Shown one piece after another: positions 9,191 through 18,612 of a stretch of DNA of 64,000 nucleotides. This DNA is from an uncultured Oscillospiraceae bacterium (GTDB taxonomy: Bacteria; Bacillota; Clostridia; Oscillospirales; Acutalibacteraceae), in the NCBI GenBank assembly GCA_900543395.1, contig UQQT01000001.1, forward strand, positions 44,618-108,617, written 5' to 3'. Below the pieces are notes generated by a model. The model saw nothing but the letters and a program-made list of their open reading frames with translations, was not told the origin of the DNA and did not search any database. The position numbers and the translations under genes are program-made. How positions within the stretch are numbered: the stretch's first letter is position 1; every line of letters starts with the position of its first letter.

Positions 9191-9247
9191 CTGATCACCG
9201 ACTGCTGATCACTGTAAACAATAATTTACATTCGTAAAGTATTGTTT
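9191..9247. repeat. 3'-end repeat: CTGATCACCGACTGCTGATC block plus hairpin
   Basis: A block of heptad-like words (CTGATCACCGACTGCTGATC) is followed by a hairpin pairing AAACAATAATTTAC (9216-9229) with GTAAAGTATTGTTT (9234-9247). The hairpin arm contains the stop codon of the minus-strand gene ending at 9246. Related blocks occur at 14920, 32053, 34003 and 59104, always at gene ends. Confidence 0.7.
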
Positions 9248-10370
9248 ACCACTTGTTTTCTACGTACTCGCAGAACGCGTACATATCCTTAACCTCGACC
9301 TTTTCGCCGTTATCGAGTACCGCAGTGCCCGACCACATACCGTGAACCTGGTGCGAGTGCATTCGAAGCGCGTTCAGCACGTTCGTGTCGCAGTGGTGGT
9401 CATAAAACGGCTTCATCACAAAATCGAAGCGTCCGTCCTTTGAAACAAAGTGCCAGTCGTTCATGTACTTATCGTCCTTGGGGAAAACCTCAACGTCGAC
9501 GGCGTCGAATTTATGCGCCTTGCCGTCGTAGAAAATGCACGTCTCGGTGGCGTTGCTCTCGTCGCCTATGCCCCACGTGATTTCGAAGCCGAAAGTGTGC
9601 TTTTTGCCCTCGGAATCGGTAATATACGTACTGCCGTTGCCCCAGTACCAGACGAGCTGATACGGAGTGTTTACTCTGCCCCAGTCAAGACAGCAGAACG
9701 TGTTTTCCTTAGAAAATTCGATAACCCTATTGCCGAATCTGTATGTACCCGAGCAGGGCATGCAGTTTTGCTTCGTCGTCATAAAATAATTCGTCGGATG
9801 ATCCTTAAACGGAAGAACCGTCGTTATATTTTCGAGTCCCTCGGGGATATCCATTTCGAAATTACACTCGTATTTACCGTCGGCTGATTTATAGTAAAGA
9901 GTTCTGCGCTCCTCTCCCGTATCGAATTCGAATTCCGCCTTGCCCAGTCCCGTTACTGTATATTTAACGCGGTTCGGAACGTCGCCTTTGGGGGGAAGAA
10001 CATACTTGTCCTTACCGCCGAGATAAAGCACGGTCGAGTCCGCAATCTTGCCCGCAGCGAGCTTCTTTTTGGGATTCGGATGTCTTAAATCGACAAGAAC
10101 AGCCGAGACGTAACCGCCGATCGAGATGTTCGCAAAGCTTAACTGAACCATGTATCTGCCGTTTGAAATCTGGTAAAAATCCCACTCCTTGCGGTGCATG
10201 GGCGGGGTCGATTTCGTACGGTCGTAATCGAAAACGTTGTGTCTCGCCCAGCCGGAAGACAGCAAAACGCCGTCCGAAGACAGAAGCGGAGTCGGCTCTG
10301 TGTACTCTTTCTGAACGGAATCGATTTCACCGTTGAGCCAGCTTAAGTATGTTCGTTTTGTTTCACTCAT
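9246..10370 (-). CDS. DUF2804 family protein
   Basis: 374 residues from the ATG at 10370, chosen because GGAGG lies 8 nt upstream. The whole protein resembles the DUF2804 family (beta-rich, with SSGWARHNVFDYDR, DWGRVNTPYQLVWYWGNGS and GFEITWGIGDESNATE segments). The family has no established activity that I can name with confidence. No signal peptide, so cytosolic. It sits among galactoside-related genes, but that gives no firm clue. Its stop codon lies inside the 9191-9247 repeat hairpin. Confidence 0.75.
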   Translation of the reverse strand: MSETKRTYLSWLNGEIDSVQKEYTEPTPLLSSDGVLLSSGWARHNVFDYDRTKSTPPMHRKEWDFYQISNGRYMVQLSFANISIGGYVSAVLVDLRHPNPKKKLAAGKIADSTVLYLGGKDKYVLPPKGDVPNRVKYTVTGLGKAEFEFDTGEERRTLYYKSADGKYECNFEMDIPEGLENITTVLPFKDHPTNYFMTTKQNCMPCSGTYRFGNRVIEFSKENTFCCLDWGRVNTPYQLVWYWGNGSTYITDSEGKKHTFGFEITWGIGDESNATETCIFYDGKAHKFDAVDVEVFPKDDKYMNDWHFVSKDGRFDFVMKPFYDHHCDTNVLNALRMHSHQVHGMWSGTAVLDNGEKVEVKDMYAFCEYVENKW

Positions 10371-10462
10371 TATTCGTTCCTCCAAAAAAAGAATCATTTA
10401 TTTTATTAATCAAATTAGAAAGATTATCGATTTTATATTTTAAATAAAATTTGAATCAGGAC

Positions 10463-10489
10463 GCAGGGGAAGACATTGTCCTCCCCTGC
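10463..10489. repeat. GGAAGACATTGTC-type palindrome
   Basis: Near-palindrome GCAGGGGA-AGACATTGTC-CTCCCCTGC. Related palindromes lie at 22482 and 59050 and, more diverged, at 37709. It probably forms an RNA hairpin and may terminate the DUF2804 or nucleotidyltransferase transcripts. Confidence 0.5.
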
Positions 10490-10520
10490 AAAAAGAACAA
10501 TTACACTTTAAAATAACAAA

Positions 10521-11258
10521 TTATTGCTTTATTCCCTTGTATTCTTTATTTATTTTTTCGTACCCCTCGATATTGCCCACGTCGTAGCGTTTGCCGGGCA
10601 TTTCCATCGCGTATACGTCCGATTTTCTGCACAGCCACGCGACATAGCTTCCGGGCGCGTCGACTCCGCAGCCGTCGGCTATACCGTCCTTTATCTTCAT
10701 AACGTCGTCCTTTTTATAAAAATAGAACGGCGGACAGCACCAGTTTGATTCAGGCTCTGCGGGCTTTTCCTCCATGCCGGTTATTCTGTCGGAATCCGAC
10801 AGAGTGAGGACTCCGCACTTTTTAAGCCTGTTAACGTCCGGCTCGAAATAGCGCATAACGCACGAGGCGTTTTTCTCCTTCGCGTAGGCTATGAATTTAC
10901 AAAGGCTGAAATCGAGTACGTTATCCCCCGCGATAACGAGGCAGTCCGTATAGACTCCGCATTTATCGACGGCGAGAACGATATCGTTTACCGCGCCCAG
11001 ACGCGTTTCGTTGCTCAGCGTGCCGTCGTCAACGACTTTAATATTGTACTTGCTTTTTTCTGCCCACGAATTAAAATGCTCTATAAATTTATGATTCGAA
11101 ACGACTATGTATTCGTCGACCTCACCCGACGAATCCATGTCCGATATAAGCCAATCAAGAATCGGTTTTCCCCCGACCGGGAGAAGCGGTTTCGGGAAAT
11201 TTTCGGTAAGCGGGTAAAGCCTCGTCGCGTAGCCCGCCGCAAGAATTATACACTTCAT
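10521..11258 (-). CDS. sugar-1-phosphate nucleotidyltransferase
   Basis: 245 residues from the ATG at 11258, which overlaps the TGA of the sugar-kinase gene (ATGA). The N-terminus MKCIILAAGYATRLYPLT is the nucleotide-binding signature of the NTP_transferase family, followed by FPKPLLPVGGKP. It should join a sugar-1-phosphate to an NTP, giving an NDP-sugar and pyrophosphate. Tight coupling to a GHMP-type 1-kinase suggests a two-step salvage path from free sugar to NDP-sugar. The substrate (galactose is likely, given nearby galactosidases) is inferred. The protein ends Lys-Gln before TAA, in a sequence resembling the 3'-end repeat. Confidence 0.88.
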   Translation of the reverse strand: MKCIILAAGYATRLYPLTENFPKPLLPVGGKPILDWLISDMDSSGEVDEYIVVSNHKFIEHFNSWAEKSKYNIKVVDDGTLSNETRLGAVNDIVLAVDKCGVYTDCLVIAGDNVLDFSLCKFIAYAKEKNASCVMRYFEPDVNRLKKCGVLTLSDSDRITGMEEKPAEPESNWCCPPFYFYKKDDVMKIKDGIADGCGVDAPGSYVAWLCRKSDVYAMEMPGKRYDVGNIEGYEKINKEYKGIKQ

Positions 11259-12394
11259 CTGCCGACACCGTCCGAACTCTTGCAAAAATATACTCCGAAA
11301 GCGTCGGACAGCGCGGGAAATTCCTTTAAATACTCGCGCGTGATCTTCTCTGTTATACTCTCCTTGAATTCGGGGTCGATAAGAGCCACACAGCAGCCCT
11401 TGAAGCCCGCGCCCGAAAAACGTCCGCCGTAAATTCCGTCGGTATTAAGCATTATATCGTATAATTTTTTAAGCTCGGGAGAGCCTGTCTCATACGAATA
11501 TATCGAGCTGTGACCGCTCTCGAACGACAGCTTGCCGAAGGAAGCGATGTCGCCGTTTCGCCATGCGGATATTCCCTTTTCAACGCGCTCCTGCTCCGAA
11601 TACCAGTGCTCGGCGCGCTTTCTCCAGTTGTCGGGGAGCTTATTTTTATACTCGTTAAACACCTCGACAGGGATCTGACGAAGCCGTTTATCTGCAAAGT
11701 TGCCGTACGGCATGCCCGAAAACGCGAGCAGTGCGTACGCCGCGCTCTGTATCTCGTCGACTCTCATGTTATAAGCGGAGCCTACGAGCGTGCGCGGTAC
11801 GCCGGAGAAGAAAACGGCTATCTCATACGGCTTCATGCCCGCGCCGGGGGCTATCGTCTCATGCGTGCCGTCGAGCGTGTCGACAAACAGCAGGCAGTCC
11901 TTTTTCGCATAAACCTCGCAGGACTGATCCATACGTCCGCACTTAACGCCGACGTACTCGTTCTCGGCTTTGAGCGCGGTATCGATAAGCTCCTCGCTCG
12001 TCAGAATGATTCCGTTCGCCTTTATTAAAGCGGAAATAAACGCTATCGTAACGGCGGCGGAGGACGAGAGTCCGCCTATCGGCATGGTTCCCTCGATGTA
12101 AGCGTCGATTCCGTTCTCAACGGTTCTCGTTCTCGACAGGACGTGAACCGCACCCCTTAAATAATCCGCCCAGTCGCCCTGCTTATGCTCGGGGATTTTA
12201 TCGGCAGAGAAATGAACCTCACCGTTGAAGTTAGCCGAACGGAGCGTGAATCTGCCGTCGGGAACAATGTTATAGTTTACTGTAATGCCCTTGTCGAGCG
12301 CGAAGCCCGTTATCTTGCCGAACTGAATATCCGAATGTGCGCCTATCGGGGCGACTCGGTACGGACAGAAGGATTTGAACTGATACTCTTTCAT
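11255..12394 (-). CDS. GHMP-family sugar kinase (galactokinase-like)
   Basis: 379 residues, typical of galactokinases. GHMP motifs are present: PIGGLSSSAAV for ATP binding and GGRFSGAGFKGCC near the C-terminus; CGRMDQSCE is also galactokinase-like. The first sugar-binding motif is unusual: RVAPIGAHSDIQFG instead of the classical GRVNLIGEHTDYNDG, so the substrate may be galactose or a related sugar such as galacturonate or arabinose. AGAGGT lies before the ATG. The stop overlaps the nucleotidyltransferase start. Together they fit conversion of released galactose-type sugars to the NDP form. Confidence 0.85.
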   Translation of the reverse strand: MKEYQFKSFCPYRVAPIGAHSDIQFGKITGFALDKGITVNYNIVPDGRFTLRSANFNGEVHFSADKIPEHKQGDWADYLRGAVHVLSRTRTVENGIDAYIEGTMPIGGLSSSAAVTIAFISALIKANGIILTSEELIDTALKAENEYVGVKCGRMDQSCEVYAKKDCLLFVDTLDGTHETIAPGAGMKPYEIAVFFSGVPRTLVGSAYNMRVDEIQSAAYALLAFSGMPYGNFADKRLRQIPVEVFNEYKNKLPDNWRKRAEHWYSEQERVEKGISAWRNGDIASFGKLSFESGHSSIYSYETGSPELKKLYDIMLNTDGIYGGRFSGAGFKGCCVALIDPEFKESITEKITREYLKEFPALSDAFGVYFCKSSDGVGR

Positions 12395-12408
12395 AGCGTT
12401 ACCTCTTT

Positions 12409-14859
12409 TTATTCAAAGTTTTCAAGCTTTGCCGCGACTCTTAAAATCATACGCGCGTCCTTTGCCGTAACCTTCGCGTCGAAATCGACGTCCGAAGCAA
12501 TATCGCGCAGTCTCTCGCTCTCCTCGAGCTTCGACGCGGTTCTCAATGCTGTTCTCGCGTCCGCGGCGGTAACCGAACCGTTAAAATCCGCGTCGCCTCT
12601 GACCGCAATATCGAGATACTGTCCCTTTTCCTCAAGGGCAAGCTTCATACCCGTTGCAAGGACGGTTTCCCCATCGGTAATTTTCTTGCCGTCCGAAGTC
12701 TGAAGCGACTTTGCCTTTATTAATTTAAACATATCGGAAATATCCGAAAGCGTCTTGCCTGCATCGACAATAACATAGCCGTTCGCATAATCGCAAAGGA
12801 GCTTTGCGTTCGCGCCGTTTATAACGTCGAACCTGGCTTCGCCCACGCCGACATAGTAAAATCCGTTCTCGATTGCGTAATCCTTTGCGGGCGAACCCGA
12901 AACGCATATAAATTTAACGCCGTCGTTCCTGACTAAATTACCGTTCGAATCCTTTATATATCCGTACGAATACCCGCCCAGAGCATATTTGCCCGCGGGA
13001 AGCTCTATCGTCTTATATTCCTTACAGTCAAGGAATGCGTAAGCGCCTATACCCTCGAGTGCGAGCGCGTTGTTATATATAACGTTTTCAAGACCCGAAC
13101 AGCCCTCGAACGCTCTTTCCTTAACGGCGTAAACGGCCGGAGTCAGTGTAAATTCCTTAATATTCTTACATCCCGAGAACGCGCCCTCGAGAATAAGCTC
13201 CATGGTGTCGGGAAGCGTTATCGACTTTGCAAGGCAGTCCTTAAACGCGTATTTGTTTATCTGTGCGACTGTGTAGCCCTCGCGCACGCAGTCTCTTATA
13301 ACAACGTCCTTATTCTCGGTCGAAGACACGTACGAAGTTACTGCCGTGTAGCCCTTTTTCTCGCCGAAATCGTAGGAGACGTAATTTACGCCGTCGACCG
13401 TATCGTAGTGTTCCCAGCTGCCTAAGTATGAGACGAATTTCAATCCGTCGGTTTTCTGTTCAATCGAATTCGTCGTAAATTCAGAAACGGAAACACAGTC
13501 CCATATATTTTTATAAGTTATGTTCTCATCCTCGGATTTTACGATGACTGAAACAATGCTTCTGTAATCGAGCTTCTTTTCCCCGGCGGAATTTACTCTC
13601 AATATAACCTTTGTCATTCCGTCGGAATCGGTCGAAATTTCACACGTTCCGCTCTCGTCGACGGCGGAGGCTCTGACGACCTTAATTTCGGGCTTGAACG
13701 TAAGCTCCGCATAATAATCGTTTGCGAATCCCGCGCCGACAGCGTAGAAAAGATACTCCTCTTTAAGACTCTCGCCGTCGCCGTATCTGTTGAATGTAGC
13801 GTCGAAGCCTCTGAACCAGCCCTCGCCGTACTTTTCGGGAGTGTACGAAGTCGTGAGAGTCTGCACGGCAACGTTCGCACGCCTGCCGTTTATTATCGAG
13901 GTATCGACTATGAACGAGGATGAGAGATCGTCGTAAACGCTCACGCCGTTACTCAATGTCAGAGGTATGTACGCAACGTAAGAATCGACGTATTTTTCAC
14001 TCGTCATGGCGGTGATTATTACCGAATTTGACTCGGAATCTATTACTACGTTCGAATTTACTTTATCGTTTGAGAACATGACGGCTTCCTCGCCGAGGGT
14101 GAATTTGCTCTTATCGGCGGAAACGCTTACTATCATTGACTTTACGTTGCCGAGGTTAAGCTCGACGGCGGCATATGCGTTATTATTAAAATCGGAATAA
14201 ACGTAGAATCCGACATTTGCCGATACGACTTTTTCGGGCTCGACGGGCTTGTCGGGACTGCTCGACGGCTCTGTCGGCAGAACGCTTGCGGGTTCGGTCA
14301 CAGAGGCGGTCGTGCTTGCATTTTCGCTTACGCTGTCGGACGATACGCGTTCGGTTTCGCCGTTTGAGCGTTTATAGTCGTCGGGATCGAATTCATTTGC
14401 GTCGACGATTTTAAGCACGCACTTATCGGATGCGGAATCGGCGGTGTAATTATCGAGTTTAAACGTATCGCCGAGCTTACCCGAAAATGCGGAATCCGTC
14501 TTAAACGCGATTCGTCCCGCGTAAACGAGTTCGTTCGAATTATATCCGTTTTCAAGACTTAAAGTCAGAACGGCGGACGAATCCGTGTGAGAGCTTTTAC
14601 CGCTGACCGGGGGCATAATCGAGCCGAAACAGCCCGAAACCCTTACGTTTTCCCCGGCGGAAACCGATATTTCGGCTTCGGAAACGGACTTGCCCGTGCA
14701 TAAATACACGTCGGCGTATTTTGCACCGGTCGACCCGTTTTCGCTGACGGAAAGGAATACCTCGGCGGTTTCGGCGGCGAATCCCACGACAGCAATGGAG
14801 ACAGCCAGCGCGATAACCGACATAACCGCGGTGATTTTAATTATAAGGCGTTTTTTCAT
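12409..14859 (-). CDS. secreted BspA-type LRR protein with dockerin
   Basis: 816 residues from the ATG at 14859 (GGAGG 11 nt upstream). Signal peptide MKKRLIIKITAVMSVIALAV. Two or three beta-sandwich, cohesin-like regions occupy about residues 30-440, split by a Thr/Ser/Pro linker near 165-205. About 480-690 holds BspA/LRR_5 repeats (NKYAFKDCLAKSITLPDTM, GAFSGCKNIKEFTL, RAFEGCSGLENVIY, GAYAFLDCKEYKTIEL). The C-terminus is a TAADAR-type dockerin (GDADFNGSVTAADARTALR, SDVDFDAKVTAKDARMILR). Likely a surface adhesion or substrate-binding protein docked onto a cohesin. Only 14 bp separate its stop from the sugar-kinase start. Confidence 0.82.
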   Translation of the reverse strand: MKKRLIIKITAVMSVIALAVSIAVVGFAAETAEVFLSVSENGSTGAKYADVYLCTGKSVSEAEISVSAGENVRVSGCFGSIMPPVSGKSSHTDSSAVLTLSLENGYNSNELVYAGRIAFKTDSAFSGKLGDTFKLDNYTADSASDKCVLKIVDANEFDPDDYKRSNGETERVSSDSVSENASTTASVTEPASVLPTEPSSSPDKPVEPEKVVSANVGFYVYSDFNNNAYAAVELNLGNVKSMIVSVSADKSKFTLGEEAVMFSNDKVNSNVVIDSESNSVIITAMTSEKYVDSYVAYIPLTLSNGVSVYDDLSSSFIVDTSIINGRRANVAVQTLTTSYTPEKYGEGWFRGFDATFNRYGDGESLKEEYLFYAVGAGFANDYYAELTFKPEIKVVRASAVDESGTCEISTDSDGMTKVILRVNSAGEKKLDYRSIVSVIVKSEDENITYKNIWDCVSVSEFTTNSIEQKTDGLKFVSYLGSWEHYDTVDGVNYVSYDFGEKKGYTAVTSYVSSTENKDVVIRDCVREGYTVAQINKYAFKDCLAKSITLPDTMELILEGAFSGCKNIKEFTLTPAVYAVKERAFEGCSGLENVIYNNALALEGIGAYAFLDCKEYKTIELPAGKYALGGYSYGYIKDSNGNLVRNDGVKFICVSGSPAKDYAIENGFYYVGVGEARFDVINGANAKLLCDYANGYVIVDAGKTLSDISDMFKLIKAKSLQTSDGKKITDGETVLATGMKLALEEKGQYLDIAVRGDADFNGSVTAADARTALRTASKLEESERLRDIASDVDFDAKVTAKDARMILRVAAKLENFE

Positions 14860-14919
14860 GTGCAAATTTTCCTCCGAATATATATTTTACATACGATTTT
14901 TATTCTTTATAATGACAGG

Positions 14920-14969
14920 CACCGACCGCTGACCGCTGAAAACAATAATTTCCTGTTCGTAAATTATTG
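14920..14969. repeat. 3'-end repeat after birA
   Basis: Heptad block ACCGACCGCTGACCGCTGA (14921-14939) plus a hairpin pairing CAATAATTT (14943-14951) with AAATTATTG (14961-14969). On the minus strand, CAATAA supplies the last Gln codon and the stop of birA. The hairpin is followed by a T-rich stretch on that strand and likely terminates transcription. Confidence 0.7.
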
Positions 14970-15716
14970 CTTCACCTCTCCGTAAAACACGTCCGTCTTT
15001 TCCCCGTCCGCGCTCTCAATCGTAAGCGAGCCGGAGCGGTTTATCTTAACCGCCGTATATTTTTTCCCGTTATATTCAACCGTCCGTCCGACGGTGTATG
15101 AATACTTATTCAGCAGTCCGACAAAATTATCAGTCTCTTCGTTATCCTCGGACGTAAGCTTCTTATTAAAAACAAGCTCGTCGAGAATATTTATAACGGA
15201 CGAAACGAGTGAAATATTGTCCCTGCCGAACGATTTTAAGCTAAGCGAACCCGCCTTGTTATTTATATCGTCGGGGAAATCGGACGTGTCGGTGTTTATT
15301 CCTATGCCGACAACGGCGGTAATGTCACAGCCCGAAACGAGCGTTTCGACGAGGATTCCGCATATTTTTCTGCCGTTTAAATAAATGTCGTTCGGCCACT
15401 TTATAAGCGCGCACAGTCCCGTGATATTTTCAATCGCCTGTCTGACGGCAAGCCCCGCGGAGAGAGTTAAAAAAGACAGATATTTTTCATCCGAAGTGAA
15501 TTTATACGGAACGGAAAAATAAATTCCGCCGCGGGAATAAAAGCTCCTGCCGAGCCGTCCCCTGCCCGCGGTCTGACAGTCGGAAACAACAACGGGCATG
15601 GAATCCGAAACGTTGTTTTTAAGATAAAGATTCGTCGAGTCTATAACGTCGAAATACTCGAATTTACGCTTTTTGCACAGTGTTTCGAGCCTTTTTTCGT
15701 TTTCTGTTATCCTCAT
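14964..15716 (-). CDS. birA: biotin--[acetyl-CoA-carboxylase] ligase
   Basis: 250 residues from the ATG at 15716, which overlaps the preceding peptidase stop by 4 nt. Biotin ligase motifs: DSTN, the biotinyl-AMP loop GRGRLGRSFYSRGGIYFS, IKWPNDIYLNGRKICGILVE, and VGIGINTD. It activates biotin as biotinyl-AMP and attaches it to carboxyl-carrier proteins. There is no N-terminal HTH domain, so it is a monofunctional class I ligase and not a repressor. The C-terminal Lys-Gln and stop come from the repeat at 14920-14969. Last gene of a likely four-gene operon starting at 18462. Confidence 0.93.
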   Translation of the reverse strand: MRITENEKRLETLCKKRKFEYFDVIDSTNLYLKNNVSDSMPVVVSDCQTAGRGRLGRSFYSRGGIYFSVPYKFTSDEKYLSFLTLSAGLAVRQAIENITGLCALIKWPNDIYLNGRKICGILVETLVSGCDITAVVGIGINTDTSDFPDDINNKAGSLSLKSFGRDNISLVSSVINILDELVFNKKLTSEDNEETDNFVGLLNKYSYTVGRTVEYNGKKYTAVKINRSGSLTIESADGEKTDVFYGEVKQ

Positions 15717-17125
15717 ATTCCGACCCTGCCCGAGCAGATATCGTATATGACCTCGGCAAACATCTTCGCGCTTAAAATAAGGTCGTCGATATATGAAAAT
15801 TCGTCCGCGCCGTGCATACGGTTGTCGACTCCGGGCATGGCGCACCCGAACGCGACTCCGCCGTCAATACCGTGGACGTACGTTCCGCCCCCGATTGCGA
15901 GGCACTCTCCCTTTTTACCCGTGCAGTCCTCGTAAACGTTCAGAAGCTCCTTTACAAACGGCGAATCCGCCGGCGTATGGTGAACCTCGGAGAGTCTCGC
16001 TTTCTTTATTTCAATTGAATTATATTTAAATTTATCGGTGATAATATTCTTGATTCTCTCCCCGTCTCCGATCGTCGGGAAACGGATATCGAGCGTACCC
16101 GAGAAAGTATTGTTCTCTATTTTCAGAGTGCCGAAGCTGCACGTAAGAGAGCCGAATTCTTTATCGTCGGACTTAATCCCCGCACTGTTTCCGTCGGTCT
16201 CGCCGTGGGGGAACATATCGTTTAACACTCTTAATTTATTAAAGGAATCGCTGTCAATATCAAACGAAGTTAAAAGCGAAATCAGAGCCGTCTGTGCGTT
16301 TATACCCGTTTCGGGCTGTGCGGCGTGAGCGTTTTTGCCGACGGATATAAATTCGACGTCCCCGCCGTCTGTTTTCGAACACGTAATTTCGGCGTTCGTT
16401 TTCTTAGAATAAATCAGAGCCGATTCTAAGCATTTATTAAAATCAATACCGTGAACGACAGCCGAAGCGATTCTCGGAACGACGTTAGACGTAACGCCCC
16501 CGAAAAACGAAACTACACGTTTTTCTGTACTTTTATCGCTCAACTGCGCGAAAAACTCGGGGACGAACCTGCCCTTTTCCGTATTTATAAGCGGATAATC
16601 CGCGTCGGGCGAAAAAACCGCGGGAGGCGGAGAATTCTTCTTAAAATAATAGGCTATGTCCTCGCTCCCCGTCTCCTCCGCACTGCCTAAGATAAGGCGC
16701 GCGTTGTATTTTAAATCGGGATAAAGCGTTTTGACCGCGTGAAACGCGTACACGGCTGCGACGGCGGGACCCTTATCGTCCGCGACTCCCCTGCCGATTA
16801 TCTTGTCATCTTTTACAGTTACGTCAAACGGCGGACAGCTCCAGCCGTCGAGCGCCTCGACAACGTCTAAGTGAGCGAGAACGCCGAGCTTAGTCTCGTT
16901 ACTGTTAAGAGAGGCTGTTATGACGTAATTATCGTAATTTTCATTATAAAGGTTTAATTTATCGAGTATCGCCGTACCCTCATTTAACGCCTCGGCGCAT
17001 TTTTCGCCGAACGGACAGCCGTCCTTTTCCTTACTTCTGACGCTCGCGATTCTTACGAGAGCGCGTATGTCGTTTATGATATCGTCCCTTTTCGAGTCGA
17101 TAAATTCGCTTATCCTTTTATTCAT
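15713..17125 (-). CDS. M20 family dipeptidase (Sapep/PepV-like)
   Basis: 470 residues, the usual length for PepV/Sapep dipeptidases. Zinc-binding motifs of family M20 are visible: GVLAHLDVV, GRGVADDKGP, GSAEETGSED, FSPDADYPL and GGGTYVHGID near the C-terminus. A cytosolic Zn enzyme cleaving dipeptides. The stop overlaps birA and the start is 1 nt after the YhcH-like gene, so translation is coupled. I see no reason in the sequence for its pairing with birA. Confidence 0.9.
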   Translation of the reverse strand: MNKRISEFIDSKRDDIINDIRALVRIASVRSKEKDGCPFGEKCAEALNEGTAILDKLNLYNENYDNYVITASLNSNETKLGVLAHLDVVEALDGWSCPPFDVTVKDDKIIGRGVADDKGPAVAAVYAFHAVKTLYPDLKYNARLILGSAEETGSEDIAYYFKKNSPPPAVFSPDADYPLINTEKGRFVPEFFAQLSDKSTEKRVVSFFGGVTSNVVPRIASAVVHGIDFNKCLESALIYSKKTNAEITCSKTDGGDVEFISVGKNAHAAQPETGINAQTALISLLTSFDIDSDSFNKLRVLNDMFPHGETDGNSAGIKSDDKEFGSLTCSFGTLKIENNTFSGTLDIRFPTIGDGERIKNIITDKFKYNSIEIKKARLSEVHHTPADSPFVKELLNVYEDCTGKKGECLAIGGGTYVHGIDGGVAFGCAMPGVDNRMHGADEFSYIDDLILSAKMFAEVIYDICSGRVGI

Positions 17126-17126
17126 A

Positions 17127-17591
17127 TCAATACTTAATCTTAACTACGGCTTTTCTTACCTTTACGCCGTTTTTTGCGTCGGGGGCAACGCACGGTCTGT
17201 GCGCTTCATTCGGATATATAACGGCAAAATCGCCCTCTTTGTAAACGAAAGAAACATCCGCGTCCGTATTCTTTAAAAACGCGATGTCGCTTTTCTCGTA
17301 TTCGTCTGTTATGATATCCATTTTGAGAGTATCGTTTTCGTTTACAATGTCGATTCTCTCCTCGCCGCCGATAACGCACTGAATGTCGATCATCCTCGCG
17401 TGAGCTTCGTATTTGCACTCGTCAACCGGCTTGTTCGTATATGTATTGATATTGACTCTTACAAGTCCCGGCACAGGCTCATAGCTTCCGTCCTCAACGT
17501 TTTTTGCGTTCTCTAAAAATTCGAACGCCTCCTTGAACCCTTCGTAAGCGGAGTAATACCTGTCCGCATTTTTCAAATTATCGATTATCAT
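17127..17591 (-). CDS. YhcH/YjgK/YiaL family protein (DUF386)
   Basis: 154 residues, full length for this small cupin-like family. Family features: VNINTYTNKP, YEAHARMIDIQCVIGGEERID with the metal-ligand His/Glu residues, YPNEAHRPCVA and VRKAVVKI at the end. Homologues accompany sialic acid and beta-galactoside catabolic genes; the activity is poorly defined, perhaps handling of the anomeric centre of a sugar. Here it lies between a phosphoesterase and a dipeptidase, with 16 nt and 1 nt gaps. Confidence 0.87.
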   Translation of the reverse strand: MIIDNLKNADRYYSAYEGFKEAFEFLENAKNVEDGSYEPVPGLVRVNINTYTNKPVDECKYEAHARMIDIQCVIGGEERIDIVNENDTLKMDIITDEYEKSDIAFLKNTDADVSFVYKEGDFAVIYPNEAHRPCVAPDAKNGVKVRKAVVKIKY

Positions 17592-17607
17592 TATTAAAAC
17601 ACTCCCG

Positions 17608-18462
17608 TTAATTTTTTTCGCTTTTTAACGTAACAGAGACTATCTCGGGCGAATTGTTTATTCTGAACGGGAACATACTCTGCCCTATCCCACGGCTTAC
17701 AACCATTTGAGTCTTATCGGAAGTATAGATACCCTCCGTATATTCGGGGAAAAGACCCTGCCCGGGGGCTATGACTCCGCCGATAAACGGGAGAATAAAC
17801 TGTCCGCCGTGCGCGTGTCCCGTGAACGCAAGCTGAACGCCCGAAGCGCATATTTCATCAAAATACTCGGGACGGTGAAACAGCATTATGTTGTACATAT
17901 CGTCCCTTACAAGCCCCGTCATGGTTCGCTCTATAAACGCGCGGCGTTTGTCCATACCTCCGAAAAGCTCGGGGTCGATAATTCCTATAAGATTTATTTT
18001 TCCGCCGTCTTTTTCCAGGAAAACCGACTCGTTTTCAAGCTCCCTGACGCCGTACCTTTTAAACGCTTCCCTCATTTTTCCGTACTGCTCATCCTCCCAT
18101 GCCTCATGGTTTCCGCTGACGAAATAAACGTCGGAAATCCCGGTAAGGCGCGATATGATTTCAATCGAATTTTCGCATGAGGGCGGATATGAAGAAACGA
18201 TATCTCCCGTTATAAAAATAACGTCGGGATCGCAGGATTTTACGCTTTCAAAAAAATCCTCTTTAAACTTTTTATAATCGACGTTATGAATATCCGACAG
18301 CTGAACGATATTGTACGAATCAAATTGACCGGGAATATCGGGCGAGGAGACGGTAAATTTATCAATATCGAGCGTTATGTTGCTTTCATATATAAGCGCA
18401 CCCGAAACGACCGCAAGAGCCAGAACGGCGCAGACAACGGCGGTAATTTTCTTTTTCTTCAC
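17608..18462 (-). CDS. membrane-anchored metallophosphoesterase
   Basis: 284 residues. A single hydrophobic segment at residues 6-26 anchors it, with the enzyme outside. Calcineurin-type motifs: LSDIHN (D-x-H), ITGDIV (G-D), SGNHEAW (G-N-H-E), MLFHRPEYF and FTGHAHGGQ (G-H-A-H). Resembles YkuE/YaeI-type phosphoesterases, which act on phospholipid head groups or UDP-diacylglucosamine-like substrates; the exact substrate is unknown. First gene of the probable operon ending with birA. Confidence 0.9.
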   Translation of the reverse strand: MKKKKITAVVCAVLALAVVSGALIYESNITLDIDKFTVSSPDIPGQFDSYNIVQLSDIHNVDYKKFKEDFFESVKSCDPDVIFITGDIVSSYPPSCENSIEIISRLTGISDVYFVSGNHEAWEDEQYGKMREAFKRYGVRELENESVFLEKDGGKINLIGIIDPELFGGMDKRRAFIERTMTGLVRDDMYNIMLFHRPEYFDEICASGVQLAFTGHAHGGQFILPFIGGVIAPGQGLFPEYTEGIYTSDKTQMVVSRGIGQSMFPFRINNSPEIVSVTLKSEKN

Positions 18463-18612
18463 ACGACCGCCTCCGACAATTTTTCACATTAAAAATCTTA
18501 ACATCCGTAATAAAAAAAGTCAAGTAATACAAATAAAATCGGCGGTTTTACTTTAATTGTTTGTTGAAAAACGCGTAAATGCATAATATAATTAACATCT
18601 GAAGAATCTGAA